Assembly (NCBI GenBank): GCA_903642275.1
Contig: CAHJWK010000009.1
Coordinates: forward strand, 1 to 63,219
Direction: 5' to 3'
Length of the DNA: 63,219 bases
DNA from: Chitinophagaceae bacterium
GTDB lineage: Bacteria > Bacteroidota > Bacteroidia > Chitinophagales > Chitinophagaceae
Position 1 is the stretch's first letter, and every line of letters starts with the position of its first letter. The notes under the pieces were generated by a model. That model saw only the letters and a program-made list of their open reading frames with translations. It had not been told where the DNA came from and ran no database searches. Both the position numbers and the translations under genes were made by a program. Shown here piece by piece: positions 17,771 to 26,639 of the stretch.

Positions 17771-18748
17771 TTACACCAACTCTTTCAACACACTCACCAT
17801 AGTTCTTTTCGCTAAACCAATTTTAAAACTGTTATGTTCAAAACCTTTTGCATCTTTTAATTCTTCTTCAGCAGCCAACATAAAATTTTCTTCTGTTACT
17901 TCTTTATTCATTAAATAATTTTCCGCTTTAAATGCACGCCACGGTTTATGCGCAACACCACCTAACGCAATTCTTACATTTTTAATTGAACCATTTTCAA
18001 CTTCCAAAGCAGCAGCAACACTCACTAATGCAAAAGCATAACTCGCCCTGTCACGCACTTTTCTATACAAAGAATTTTTTGTAAAATCCTGCGGCGGAAT
18101 AACAACTGATGTTATCAATTCGCCTTGCTGTAAAACGGTTTCGATGTTCGGCGTATCGCCGGGCAGTTTATGAAAATCAGTAAATGCAATTTCACGCTCA
18201 CCATTTTTTCCTTCAACAATAATTTTTGCACCCAACATAGCCATTGCCACACACATATCACTTGGATGTGTTGCAATGCATGTAAAACTCGTTCCTAAAA
18301 TCGCATGAATACGATTGTAACCATCAATCGCATCGCAGCCGCTGCCGGGATTGCGTTTATTGCAACACGCTGTTTCATCATAAAAATAATAACAACGTGT
18401 ACGCTGCATAATGTTGCCGCCGGTTGTTGCCATATTGCGCAACTGCCCAGATGCGCCGTTCAATATTGCCTGCGATAAAACAGGAAATTTTTCTCTTATA
18501 ATTTTATTAGCAGCCAAATGAGAATTACGAACCAGCGAACCAATTTTTATACTGCCATCTTCCAGCTCTTCAACATCAGTCAATGGCAAATGTGTTACAT
18601 CAATTACTGTATCCGGTTGCTCGATGTTTTCACGCATTAAGTCAACCAAATTCGTTCCGCCACCAATAAATTTTGAAATGGTTTTTGTTGATGCAGCTTT
18701 TATTGCTTCATCAACACCATCAGCTTGTTTATAAGTAAAAAGTTTCAT
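17771..18748 (-). CDS. paoB: aldehyde oxidoreductase FAD subunit with extra iron-sulfur site, PaoB-like (module 2)
   Basis: A 325-residue FAD-binding subunit. FIGGGTNLVDLM and GASGQLRNMATTGGNIMQR are the flavin-binding blocks. An insertion with Cys119, Cys128/129, Cys138 and Cys157 matches the extra [4Fe-4S] cluster region of E. coli PaoB (YagS). This sets PaoABC-type enzymes apart from ordinary xanthine dehydrogenases. It overlaps the 2Fe-2S gene by 20 bp. Confidence 0.9.
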   Translation of the reverse strand: MKLFTYKQADGVDEAIKAASTKTISKFIGGGTNLVDLMRENIEQPDTVIDVTHLPLTDVEELEDGSIKIGSLVRNSHLAANKIIREKFPVLSQAILNGASGQLRNMATTGGNIMQRTRCYYFYDETACCNKRNPGSGCDAIDGYNRIHAILGTSFTCIATHPSDMCVAMAMLGAKIIVEGKNGEREIAFTDFHKLPGDTPNIETVLQQGELITSVVIPPQDFTKNSLYRKVRDRASYAFALVSVAAALEVENGSIKNVRIALGGVAHKPWRAFKAENYLMNKEVTEENFMLAAEEELKDAKGFEHNSFKIGLAKRTMVSVLKELV

Positions 18749-19316
18749 GTGCTACAGTTGTTTCTTTGTTACTAAATGCCTCCTGAATTGCTTCAACAAT
18801 ACCAACATAAGCGCCACAGCGACAAAGGTTGCCGCTCATTCTTTCCTTAATTTCTTTTTCTGAAAATTCAAATTCTTCTGACGCAACATCAGGCGAAACA
18901 GCGCTTGGCATTCCATTCTTAAATTCTTCAATCATTGCCGTTGCAGAACATAATTGTCCCGGCGTACAATAACCACATTGAAATCCATCATGCTCAATAA
19001 ACGCCTGTTGCAAAGCACTTAAATTTCCATCTTCAGCAAGGCCTTCAACCGTTGTAATTTCTTTGCCCTGGTATTGCACAGCCAGCGTCATACACGAATT
19101 AATTCTTTCACCATCAACCAAAACTGTACACGCACCACAAGCACCCTGGTTACAACCTTTTTTTGTACCGGTTAAGCCAATGTATTCACGCAATGCATCG
19201 AGCAAGGAAACACGAGGCTCAATGTTTAAATCGTATTGCTTTCCATTTATTGAAAGACTTAAAGGCAGCGTAAAACCATTTGCCTGTAAACCTGATGGAT
19301 TTTGTTTAATATTCAT
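18729..19316 (-). CDS. paoA: aldehyde oxidoreductase 2Fe-2S subunit, PaoA-like without Tat signal (module 2)
   Basis: A 195-residue subunit with both [2Fe-2S] motifs: the plant-type GCNQGACGACTVLVDG...C and the helical CGYCTPGQ...CRCG. No twin-arginine signal is present, and the 48 bp upstream leave no room for one. The module 2 enzyme is therefore predicted to be cytoplasmic, unlike module 1. A ~20-residue acidic insertion (SPDVASEEFEFSEKE) separates the two motif pairs' last parts. Confidence 0.9.
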   Translation of the reverse strand: MNIKQNPSGLQANGFTLPLSLSINGKQYDLNIEPRVSLLDALREYIGLTGTKKGCNQGACGACTVLVDGERINSCMTLAVQYQGKEITTVEGLAEDGNLSALQQAFIEHDGFQCGYCTPGQLCSATAMIEEFKNGMPSAVSPDVASEEFEFSEKEIKERMSGNLCRCGAYVGIVEAIQEAFSNKETTVAHETFYL

Positions 19317-19364
19317 AAGCTGATAAAAACTTTGTGTAACAAATATGTTTCTGAAATATAAATT

Positions 19365-20354
19365 TTATACTTTCAACTTCAGTAATCTATCTGCATTGCT
19401 ATGCGCAATCTTTTCTTTTTCTTCAGCAGGTATATTCATTTCGTCCAAGAATTTCTTTCCTGCTTTATTAGGGCTGTAAGGATAATCAACTGAAAACATT
19501 ATTCTGTCTGCCCCAAATGTTTGCACCGCAAGCTGAAACGGTGGTTGCGTAAACAAACCGCTTGTTGTAATCCATACATTGCTTTTCAATACTTCTTTTA
19601 TAGTGCGTTTTAAACCTGCATCTTTATAAATATTATTGATACGCTCCATCATCATCGGAAGCATTTCTCCCATGTGCCCAATTATAATTTTTAAGTTTGG
19701 ATATTTATCGAACGTGCCTGCTAAAATCATTCTTAGAACATGAATGGCAGTTTCAGAATGCCAACCCCAACCTGCGATAGATAAAGCGAAACCTAACGAG
19801 TAAGGGAGATTATTATAATATACATCATTCACTGCTTTAATTGGAAGATTAGGATGAATATAAATTGGCACATCCAATGCTTCTGCGCTTGAAAGTATCG
19901 ATGCAAACTGTTTATCATCTAAGAATTTATCATTCGTTGTTCCATTAATCATTGTACCAACAAAACCTAAATCTTTTATTGCACGTTCCAGTTCATCCGC
20001 AGCTGCATCAGGTGCTTTCATTGGTAATACAGCAAAGGCTGCAAAACGTTCTTTATGGTCATCAACAATTTTTGCTATCTCATCGTTATAATCTTTCGCA
20101 TAATCAACCGCATCTTTTGCTTCAATGATATCTCCGCCGGGCGCAGTTACAGATAATACCTGCATAGTAATGCCGCTTTCATCCATGTCTGCAATTCTTT
20201 CTTCACCCACTTCTTCCAACTGATGCTGCACACGTTGCATTGGTGAGGCACTATCATCAGGACTTGGCCAGCCTCTTGCTATTCTTGCTTCTTTGCTAAT
20301 GCGGTTATCAAACTCCGATAAACTTATGTGTTCTTCTAATGTTACTACTCTCAT
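19365..20354 (-). CDS. amidohydrolase-2 family protein, aromatic-acid decarboxylase type
   Basis: A 329-residue TIM-barrel metal enzyme. The start V-T-L-E-E-H9, then H167 (IYIHPN), H227 (IIGHMGE) and D290 (SVDYPYS), match the metal and catalytic residues of gamma-resorcylate/2,3-dihydroxybenzoate decarboxylases and their ACMSD relatives. It lies between the two PaoABC modules, 34 and 48 bp away, in the same operon. A plausible role is decarboxylation of an aromatic acid made by aldehyde oxidation. A lactonase or hydrolase role is possible. Confidence 0.8.
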   Translation of the reverse strand: MRVVTLEEHISLSEFDNRISKEARIARGWPSPDDSASPMQRVQHQLEEVGEERIADMDESGITMQVLSVTAPGGDIIEAKDAVDYAKDYNDEIAKIVDDHKERFAAFAVLPMKAPDAAADELERAIKDLGFVGTMINGTTNDKFLDDKQFASILSSAEALDVPIYIHPNLPIKAVNDVYYNNLPYSLGFALSIAGWGWHSETAIHVLRMILAGTFDKYPNLKIIIGHMGEMLPMMMERINNIYKDAGLKRTIKEVLKSNVWITTSGLFTQPPFQLAVQTFGADRIMFSVDYPYSPNKAGKKFLDEMNIPAEEKEKIAHSNADRLLKLKV

Positions 20355-20388
20355 CTTTATTGGTATTAATCTTTAGTTATTTACTTAT

Positions 20389-22758
20389 TTACACAATCAA
20401 TTTATCCGGCGTAATTGGTAAATCTCTTACACGTTTTCCGGTAGCATTATAAATTGCATTTGCAATTGCTGCAGTAATTCCCGTAATACCAATTTCGCCT
20501 GCACCACGAGCACCAACCGGGCTGATAAATTCATCTTTTACATTAGTGAACTGCACATCAAACGTTGGCATATCTGCGTGAACAGGAACAAGATAATCAG
20601 CCAAATCTCTTGTCACAATGCGACCTGTATTTTCATCATACACACTACCTTCCATCAACGCCATGCCGATGCCGAAAATAGCGCCACCCATTATCTGGCT
20701 CTTCGCTGTTTTTTCATTTAATATCTGCCCCACATCCATTATACTTACTACTTTATCAACCTTAATCATGCACGTAAGCGGGTCAACCAATACCTTAACG
20801 AATTGCGCACCAAACGAATGAAATGCAACATTACTTCTATCCAGATCTTGGTCTTGTTTTACAAAAGGATTGTCTTTGCTTTCATCTTTTGAACCACCTT
20901 GTTGTCCACCGCTTTGCTGACCTTGTCCGCCCTGTTCTCCGCCTTGTTTTGTTGTTGGATTAGATTCTGATTTTTGTGTTTCTCTTGTTGAAACATTTGT
21001 AGTGATTTCAGTTTCAACCAATGGCATTTTTGCTCTTGTCAATATCTGCGAATATGTTTCTCCTTTTAAATTATCACTTGTTACAAACAACTTTCCCTCA
21101 TCAACGCTTATCGCATCTTCGGTTTGATTATACAGCGGCGATTTTTTATCAGCAACAGCTAATTTTATTACTTTGCTTTTTACGGTTAATGCGGCTGCAC
21201 GCACAGCCGGACCTGTTGTTGCCATCGTTTGCGAACCACCGGAATTTGGTCCCTGCGGATAAATGGTATCACCTAATTTAAATTCAACTTTATCAATTGG
21301 CAAGCCCAATGCATCAGACATAACCTGCGCCATTACAGTGTATGTTCCGGTGCCAATATCCTGCGTGCAACAGGCTGCAACAGCATTACCTTCCTGGTAC
21401 AATTTTAAACGCACTGTTGCTTTACTTCTGTTGGCAGGATAGGTTGCGGTTGCCATTCCATAACCAACCAAAAAGTTACCTTCTTTAGTTGAACCGGGTT
21501 TTATATTTCGATTTGACCAGCCAATTGACTGCGCTCCTTTTTCATAACATTCTTTCAGATTTTTTGAAGAGAACCGATGACCATCATCCGGATTTTTTTC
21601 AGCATAATTTATTAAGCGCAACTGAACAGGGTCTATGTTTAATTTTTCCGCAAGTTCATCCATCGCAACTTCAAATGCATACGTTCCAACTGCTTCGCCC
21701 GGCGCTCTTGTCGGGCAGGGTGTTCCTTTATTTAAGCGAACAATATTTTGTGTGATGTCAAGGTTCGGCGTAGCATAAATCATCTTTGTTGCAACGCCTG
21801 CAGGTTCAACAAATTCATCTACAAAAGATGTTTCAGAAGTTGTTTCATGTTTCACTGATGTTAGCTTTCCGCCGTTATCAGTTCCCAAATTAATTTTTTG
21901 TATAGTGAAGGAACGGCGACCGGCACAAGTAAACATCTGACCTGTTCTTTCGAGCACAATTTTTACCGGGCGATTGATGAACTTTGCAGCCATCGGCGCA
22001 AGAATAGAGTTCGCCCACATAAAACCTTTTGAACCAAAACCGCCGCCTATGAACGGTGATATTAACCGTACTTTATCAGGTGCAATACCAAGCATTGTTG
22101 ATATGGCATTTTTATTACCAAAAACCGATTGCGTTGCGTCGTAGACAGTAAGAGTATCGCCATTCCAAACTGCAGACGTTGCATGCGGTTCCATCGGGTT
22201 GTGATGATACACCGGAGTGTTATATGTTTGTTCAATTTTGGTTGAAGCATTGCTCATTCCCTGCTCTGCATCACCACGTTTTACCTGCACTTGTGTGCCA
22301 CCAAGCCCTTGCTGCGGCTGATAAATTTTTGCTTCAGGCTGATTGATATCAAACACAGGCTTCTCTTCATTATAAGTAACTTTTATCAGCGAAGCAGCAT
22401 GCTCTGCAACTTCAAAAGTTTCTGCAATTACAACAGCAATATGCTGACCATTATAAAAAATTCTTTCACTTTGAAAAGGCAATAAATCTTTCTCAGCAAA
22501 CTTGCCGCTGCTTGGGTCGCTGCCGGAAAGTGTATGTAGTTGCATTGCATTTTTATAAGTCATTACACCCAATACACCTTTTAATTTTTCAGCAGCACTT
22601 GTATCAATATTATTGATGTGACCTTTGGTAATTGTGCTTTGAATTGTAATGCCATAAGCAAGGTTTGGGATGTTCCATTCAGCTGCATACATTGCTTTAC
22701 CTGTTACTTTTAAAGGACCATCTTTCCGGTCAATTGGTTTGCCAATTATGCTATCCAT
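20389..22758 (-). CDS. paoC: aldehyde oxidoreductase molybdenum-binding subunit, PaoC-like with Gly/Gln insertion (module 1)
   Basis: A 789-residue paralogue of the module 2 large subunit. Active loop TRAPGEAVGTY and C-terminal GARGAGEIGITGITAAIANA are present, and the cofactor pocket reads FIGGGFGSKG. It has a ~45-residue low-complexity insertion (about 20838-20985), rich in Gly, Gln, Ser and Lys, which is absent from its paralogue. The insertion precedes the VAFHSFGAQFVKV segment. It overlaps the FAD subunit by 8 bp. The Tat-bearing 2Fe-2S subunit suggests export of the assembled enzyme to the periplasm. Confidence 0.88.
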   Translation of the reverse strand: MDSIIGKPIDRKDGPLKVTGKAMYAAEWNIPNLAYGITIQSTITKGHINNIDTSAAEKLKGVLGVMTYKNAMQLHTLSGSDPSSGKFAEKDLLPFQSERIFYNGQHIAVVIAETFEVAEHAASLIKVTYNEEKPVFDINQPEAKIYQPQQGLGGTQVQVKRGDAEQGMSNASTKIEQTYNTPVYHHNPMEPHATSAVWNGDTLTVYDATQSVFGNKNAISTMLGIAPDKVRLISPFIGGGFGSKGFMWANSILAPMAAKFINRPVKIVLERTGQMFTCAGRRSFTIQKINLGTDNGGKLTSVKHETTSETSFVDEFVEPAGVATKMIYATPNLDITQNIVRLNKGTPCPTRAPGEAVGTYAFEVAMDELAEKLNIDPVQLRLINYAEKNPDDGHRFSSKNLKECYEKGAQSIGWSNRNIKPGSTKEGNFLVGYGMATATYPANRSKATVRLKLYQEGNAVAACCTQDIGTGTYTVMAQVMSDALGLPIDKVEFKLGDTIYPQGPNSGGSQTMATTGPAVRAAALTVKSKVIKLAVADKKSPLYNQTEDAISVDEGKLFVTSDNLKGETYSQILTRAKMPLVETEITTNVSTRETQKSESNPTTKQGGEQGGQGQQSGGQQGGSKDESKDNPFVKQDQDLDRSNVAFHSFGAQFVKVLVDPLTCMIKVDKVVSIMDVGQILNEKTAKSQIMGGAIFGIGMALMEGSVYDENTGRIVTRDLADYLVPVHADMPTFDVQFTNVKDEFISPVGARGAGEIGITGITAAIANAIYNATGKRVRDLPITPDKLIV

Positions 22759-23740
22759 TGTTGCCTCCTATCATTTGTAATGCGCTGATGATTGTTTGTT
22801 TTGCAAGCTGCGGTTTAAACGCATTATACTTATACGTAACAGCATCTTTCAACGCAACATTTGCGGCAGCAGAAAAATTTTCCGTGGTTGCTTTTTTATT
22901 AATGAGTGACTGTTCCGCTTCTTTTGCACGCCAGGGTTTTGTGCCAACACCACCCAAAGCAATACGTGCATTACTAATTGTGCCATTATGAATATCCAAA
23001 GCAACCGCTGCTGATGTCAAAGCAAACTCATACGAAGCACGGTCACGTACTTTTAAATAAGTAGAGTTTTTTGCAAATGATGATGAAGGAATTTCAATGG
23101 CAGTTATTAATTCACCTTGTTGTAAAACATTTTCTTTTTCGGGCGTGTCGCCAGGCAACAAATGAAAGTCTAAAAAGTTAATCGTGCGTTCGCCATTTAT
23201 TCCTTCAACATGAACAATTGCATCAAGCGCAGACAAGGCAACACACATATCTGAAGGATGCGTTGCAATACATTTATCACTCGTTCCTAAAATTGCATGC
23301 ATTCGGTTATAACCTTTAATAGCAGAACAACCGGAACCCGGCTCCCGTTTATTGCAAGGTGTTGCTGTATCATAAAAATAATAACAGCGTGTGCGTTGAA
23401 GAATGTTGCCGCCGGCAGTTGCCATATTTCTTAACTGCGCTGAAGCACCCGCCAGCAAGGCTTTTGACAGCATCGGAAATTTTTCAGCTATTGTTTTATG
23501 ATATGCTAAATCACTGTTGCGCACCAGCGCACCAATTTTTACATTACCATTTGAAAGCGTTTCTATCTTCTTTAAATCAAGCGAAGTAATATCAACAAGC
23601 TGATGTGGCTTTTCAATATTCATCTTCATTAAATCAACAATATTTGTTCCGCCGCCAATAAATTTTGCATTGGTATTTGAACCAATTGCAGCAATGGCAT
23701 CTTTGTTTGTTTTTGCTTTGATGTATGTAAATGGATACAT
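22751..23740 (-). CDS. paoB: aldehyde oxidoreductase FAD subunit with extra iron-sulfur site, PaoB-like (module 1)
   Basis: A 329-residue FAD subunit with FIGGGTNIVDLM and GASAQLRNMATAGGNILQR. Cysteines 119, 129, 138 and 157 line up exactly with those of the module 2 protein and mark the PaoB-type [4Fe-4S] insertion. It follows the Tat-bearing 2Fe-2S gene by 27 bp. Confidence 0.9.
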   Translation of the reverse strand: MYPFTYIKAKTNKDAIAAIGSNTNAKFIGGGTNIVDLMKMNIEKPHQLVDITSLDLKKIETLSNGNVKIGALVRNSDLAYHKTIAEKFPMLSKALLAGASAQLRNMATAGGNILQRTRCYYFYDTATPCNKREPGSGCSAIKGYNRMHAILGTSDKCIATHPSDMCVALSALDAIVHVEGINGERTINFLDFHLLPGDTPEKENVLQQGELITAIEIPSSSFAKNSTYLKVRDRASYEFALTSAAVALDIHNGTISNARIALGGVGTKPWRAKEAEQSLINKKATTENFSAAANVALKDAVTYKYNAFKPQLAKQTIISALQMIGGNNG

Positions 23741-23767
23741 AATTAAGATTGATAAGATTTAGGTTGA

Positions 23768-24382
23768 TTAAGCATTCTGTACTTCTTTAACGGCATCCAA
23801 AATATTCTGATAAGCGCCGCAGCGACAAATATTGCCGCTCATTAATTCTCTAATATCATCGTCTGTTTTAGCATGACCTTCTTTCAACAAACCAACAGCA
23901 GAACATATTTGTCCTGATGTGCAATAACCACATTGAAAAGCATCATGTTTTAAAAAAGCCTGTTGCATAGGATGAAGATTATCTTCTGTTCCTAAACCTT
24001 CAATCGTTGTTACTTTTGAGCCATCGCACATGGCAGCAAGATACAGGCACGAATTAATTCTTCTTTCATCAACCAACACTGTACACGCACCACACTGACC
24101 ACGGTCGCAACCTTTCTTTGTTCCGGTTAAATGCATGTTTTCACGAAGTGCATCCAGCAATGTTGTTCGTGCGTCTATCTCTAATGTCTTGCTTTTGCCA
24201 TTTACATTTATTGTTACAACTACATTGCCTGCTTCAGGTTGATTGATTTTATCTACAATCGTTTTTACAGGGTATTTAGCAATTGTTATAGCGGCAGTGA
24301 AAGCTGATGTTCGGACAATGAACTCTCTTCTTGTTGTGCCTTTGTTATCGTCTAACAAAGCATTATCTTCTTTATTAAACAT
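23768..24382 (-). CDS. paoA: aldehyde oxidoreductase 2Fe-2S subunit with Tat signal, PaoA-like (module 1)
   Basis: A 204-residue subunit and first gene of the operon. Residues ~17-36 (TTRREFIVRTSAFTAAITIA) form a twin-arginine signal. Both [2Fe-2S] motifs are intact: GCDRGQCGACTVLVD...C and CGYCTSGQ...CRCG. In E. coli PaoABC the small subunit alone carries the Tat signal and takes the folded enzyme to the periplasm, and the same is expected here. Confidence 0.92.
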   Translation of the reverse strand: MFNKEDNALLDDNKGTTRREFIVRTSAFTAAITIAKYPVKTIVDKINQPEAGNVVVTINVNGKSKTLEIDARTTLLDALRENMHLTGTKKGCDRGQCGACTVLVDERRINSCLYLAAMCDGSKVTTIEGLGTEDNLHPMQQAFLKHDAFQCGYCTSGQICSAVGLLKEGHAKTDDDIRELMSGNICRCGAYQNILDAVKEVQNA

Positions 24383-24783
24383 GAAAAATTATTAGTCTGT
24401 AAATTGAAAATTATTGTAACACAAAAAATGTGCTATTACGTTTACTTTTAATAAATTGAGTGTATTGAAGGTGTAATTTTAAAAACGGTCGGCTTAAAAA
24501 TCTAAACAGGCGTGATAAAAATTATCAACCATACCTTATCAAAGTAATTGGTAAACTGCTAATGCGTTTTCCCATTGCATACAAATAGCGTTGGCAATAA
24601 CATCTGCTACTCCTGACTACCATCTCATCAATTCATGGCCGCTTAATGGTAATTAATATTTCACCCTAGCTTCAATATTTACGAAATTTTCTTTATGTCT
24701 TGTGGTAAAATGTGATATAAAAAGAAGAAATCAATAACCCATCCTTAAATAATAAAGACTTTTTTTCTTCTAACTTTGATTGC
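24383..24783. other. intergenic region upstream of the pao operon
   Basis: This 401-bp gap separates the divergent pao operon and the cytochrome b561/MsrP pair. It must hold both promoters, but I see no clear operator. It contains the short paoC relic at 24541-24620. Confidence 0.5.
24541..24620 (-). pseudogene. relic of a third paoC C-terminus
   Basis: On the plus strand AAAGTAATTGGTAAACTGCT and CGTTTTCCCATTGCATAC align with 20409-20460, the 3' end of the module 1 paoC. The minus-strand translation keeps pieces of the family ending (…VIANAI…). Frameshifts have destroyed the frame. It suggests a former third large-subunit gene, or a duplication scar, at the operon's upstream edge. Confidence 0.55.
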
Positions 24784-25485
24784 ATGAAAACGGTTCTTAA
24801 AAAACATCCGCTTGGTATCCGCTGGTTTCACTGGATAAACTTTCCCTTGCTTACAATCATGATATGGAGCGGATTGCTTATTTACTGGGCTTACACACCT
24901 TATAAAATCAGCATTGGCAGCAAAGAACTCTTTCATTTTTTTCCAAATAGTTTTTACACGGCGCTGAAAATTCCGCATCGCCTTGCAGAGGGCATGAACT
25001 TTCATTTTGCTTTTGCATGGTTGTTCATTATCAATGGACTTTTATATACACTTTATACTATTTTTTCAGGTGAATGGAAATATTTATTGCCAAATAAGCA
25101 TTCTTTCAAAGAAGCCTGGCAAGTATTGCTTCACGACTTGCATATCCGCAAATACCACCCACCGCAAAAAAAATATAATGGCGCACAACGCATTGCTTAC
25201 ACCGCTATTATTTTAATGGGAATTGGTTCTGTACTTACAGGCTTTGCCGTATATAAACCTACACAATGGAATTGGCTGTCTGTTATATGTGGTGGCTATG
25301 AAACAGCACGAATGGAACATTTTATTTTGACTATCGGCTATGTGCTTTTTTTTATTATTCATATTGCGCAGGTTATTAAAACCGGCTGGCATAATTTCCA
25401 GGCAATGATTACCGGCTTTGAAGTTATACCCAATGCAACTTATCCTGCGTCATCACAAAAAACCGAAACAAATGAAGAAACTTGA
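24784..25485 (+). CDS. cytochrome b561-type membrane subunit partnering the MsrP-like enzyme
   Basis: A 233-residue inner-membrane protein with four predicted helices. Histidines in RWFHWINF, NFHFAFAW and the MEHFILTIGY...FFIIHIAQV segment are likely haem b ligands. The fold fits the cytochrome b561/Ni-Fe hydrogenase b-subunit family. Its last 14 bp overlap the start of the molybdoenzyme gene, so it probably passes quinol electrons to that enzyme, as YedZ/MsrQ does for MsrP, although it is not a clear MsrQ homologue. Confidence 0.85.
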   Translation: MKTVLKKHPLGIRWFHWINFPLLTIMIWSGLLIYWAYTPYKISIGSKELFHFFPNSFYTALKIPHRLAEGMNFHFAFAWLFIINGLLYTLYTIFSGEWKYLLPNKHSFKEAWQVLLHDLHIRKYHPPQKKYNGAQRIAYTAIILMGIGSVLTGFAVYKPTQWNWLSVICGGYETARMEHFILTIGYVLFFIIHIAQVIKTGWHNFQAMITGFEVIPNATYPASSQKTETNEET

Positions 25486-26239
25486 TTTTTTTGACCGCAC
25501 CGAGCAAGAAAGTAATAAGAAACTCCAGCGCCGCACCTTCTTATCTTACTTGGGATTTGCGGCTGCCGGTGCTACTAGTTTTTTAGGATGGAAATGGCTG
25601 AACCGACAGCCTATTGATAACGGTGCTTTGCAGCCTTTGCGAAGCACATTGGAAACAAATGAAAAGATATTGACTTCAACCTTTAGCGAGCATCACCTTG
25701 TAAAAACATATCCGGTGGAAAAAGCGGTAAAAAATGTTCGTATCAACAGCCTCATCGGTTTGCAAGAGGATATAGATGAAACCGCCTGGCGATTAATAGT
25801 GAGAAAGGGTGATGGCAGCACAATACCTGTTAGCCTGGATGTAATAAAAAAACTGCCAAAGAAAGAAATTGTGTATGACTTTAAATGTGTGGAAGGATGG
25901 AGCCAGATTCAGCACTGGGCAGGCGTTCCGCTTAGAGATTTTATTGTCGCACTTGGTTTGCAAAGTCAGACAAAAATGAAATATATTGGTATGCAAACAC
26001 CCGACCAGAGGTATTATATAGGTTTGGATATGCCGAGTGCATTGCATCCGCAAACAATGTTATGTTATGAAATGAATGGACAGCCGTTAATATATCAGCA
26101 TGGTCGTCCGTTGCGGTTAATTATTCCAGTTAAATATGGCATTAAAAATTTAAAGAATATTGGCGAAATCTTTTTTACCAATAGCAAGCCCCGCGATTAC
26201 TGGATGGAACGAGGATATGATTATTATGCTGGGTTGTAA
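25472..26239 (+). CDS. Tat-exported sulfite-oxidase-family molybdoenzyme, MsrP/YedY-like
   Basis: About 255 residues when started at the ATG at 25472 (MKKLDFFDR); the open frame extends back to 25418. A Tat signal lies at Arg20-Arg21 (LQRRTFLSYLGFAAAGA). The conserved molybdenum-ligand cysteine is C139 in DFKCVEGWS. A PLIYQHGRPLRLIIP block near the end is typical of the fold. MsrP reduces methionine sulfoxide in the periplasm. Related enzymes have other substrates, so the reaction is inferred. It is the last gene of the molybdenum block. Confidence 0.88.
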   Translation: MKKLDFFDRTEQESNKKLQRRTFLSYLGFAAAGATSFLGWKWLNRQPIDNGALQPLRSTLETNEKILTSTFSEHHLVKTYPVEKAVKNVRINSLIGLQEDIDETAWRLIVRKGDGSTIPVSLDVIKKLPKKEIVYDFKCVEGWSQIQHWAGVPLRDFIVALGLQSQTKMKYIGMQTPDQRYYIGLDMPSALHPQTMLCYEMNGQPLIYQHGRPLRLIIPVKYGIKNLKNIGEIFFTNSKPRDYWMERGYDYYAGL

Positions 26240-26445
26240 AAATTAAATATATAAAGGAGTCACCGACAACAATTAAAATTATTGGCAAGCGTTACTCCAG
26301 GGTACTGCAAAAAAATGGTAAATAAAGACCAACCTAAGACAATAAATGCCTATAGTGTTGATAACAGTATTTGTTATATGAGTAATATGTGAAACACCAA
26401 GTCTATAAATTTAGATGCTAAAATTGACATCTTTTTGGCTTACTC

Positions 26446-26530
26446 AATTAATCAAACTGCAAACAAAGATTCGGACATGTTTGATATTGCTTTGTAGGAA
26501 TTGATTTTAAATAGTGTTCAGTGACTTGAC
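26446..26530 (+). repeat. right copy of the ~85-bp repeat flanking the molybdenum block
   Basis: Same ordered blocks as 1454-1543: AATTAATCAAACTGCAA, GACATGT, TTGATATTGCTT, ATTTTAAATAGTGTTC and TGACTTGAC. It lies about 200 bp after the MsrP-like gene and about 110 bp before the integrase relic, in direct orientation relative to the left copy. Confidence 0.7.
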
Positions 26531-26639
26531 TACTACTATGACCCATTGAATCTGAAATGAAGGATGCAGGTGTGCCGTCAATTTTAATCTTGTTGCAAAA
26601 GAATGCCGAACTAAATTCAAACATAGATGTAAGCTAAAC

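Noticed and set aside
15250-22758. Large subunits as carbon monoxide dehydrogenase (CoxL)
   Set aside because: Both have an R-A-P-G-E active loop and no AYxCSFR loop with the copper-binding cysteine; the FAD subunits have the PaoB-type cysteine insertion. They are aldehyde oxidoreductase-type.
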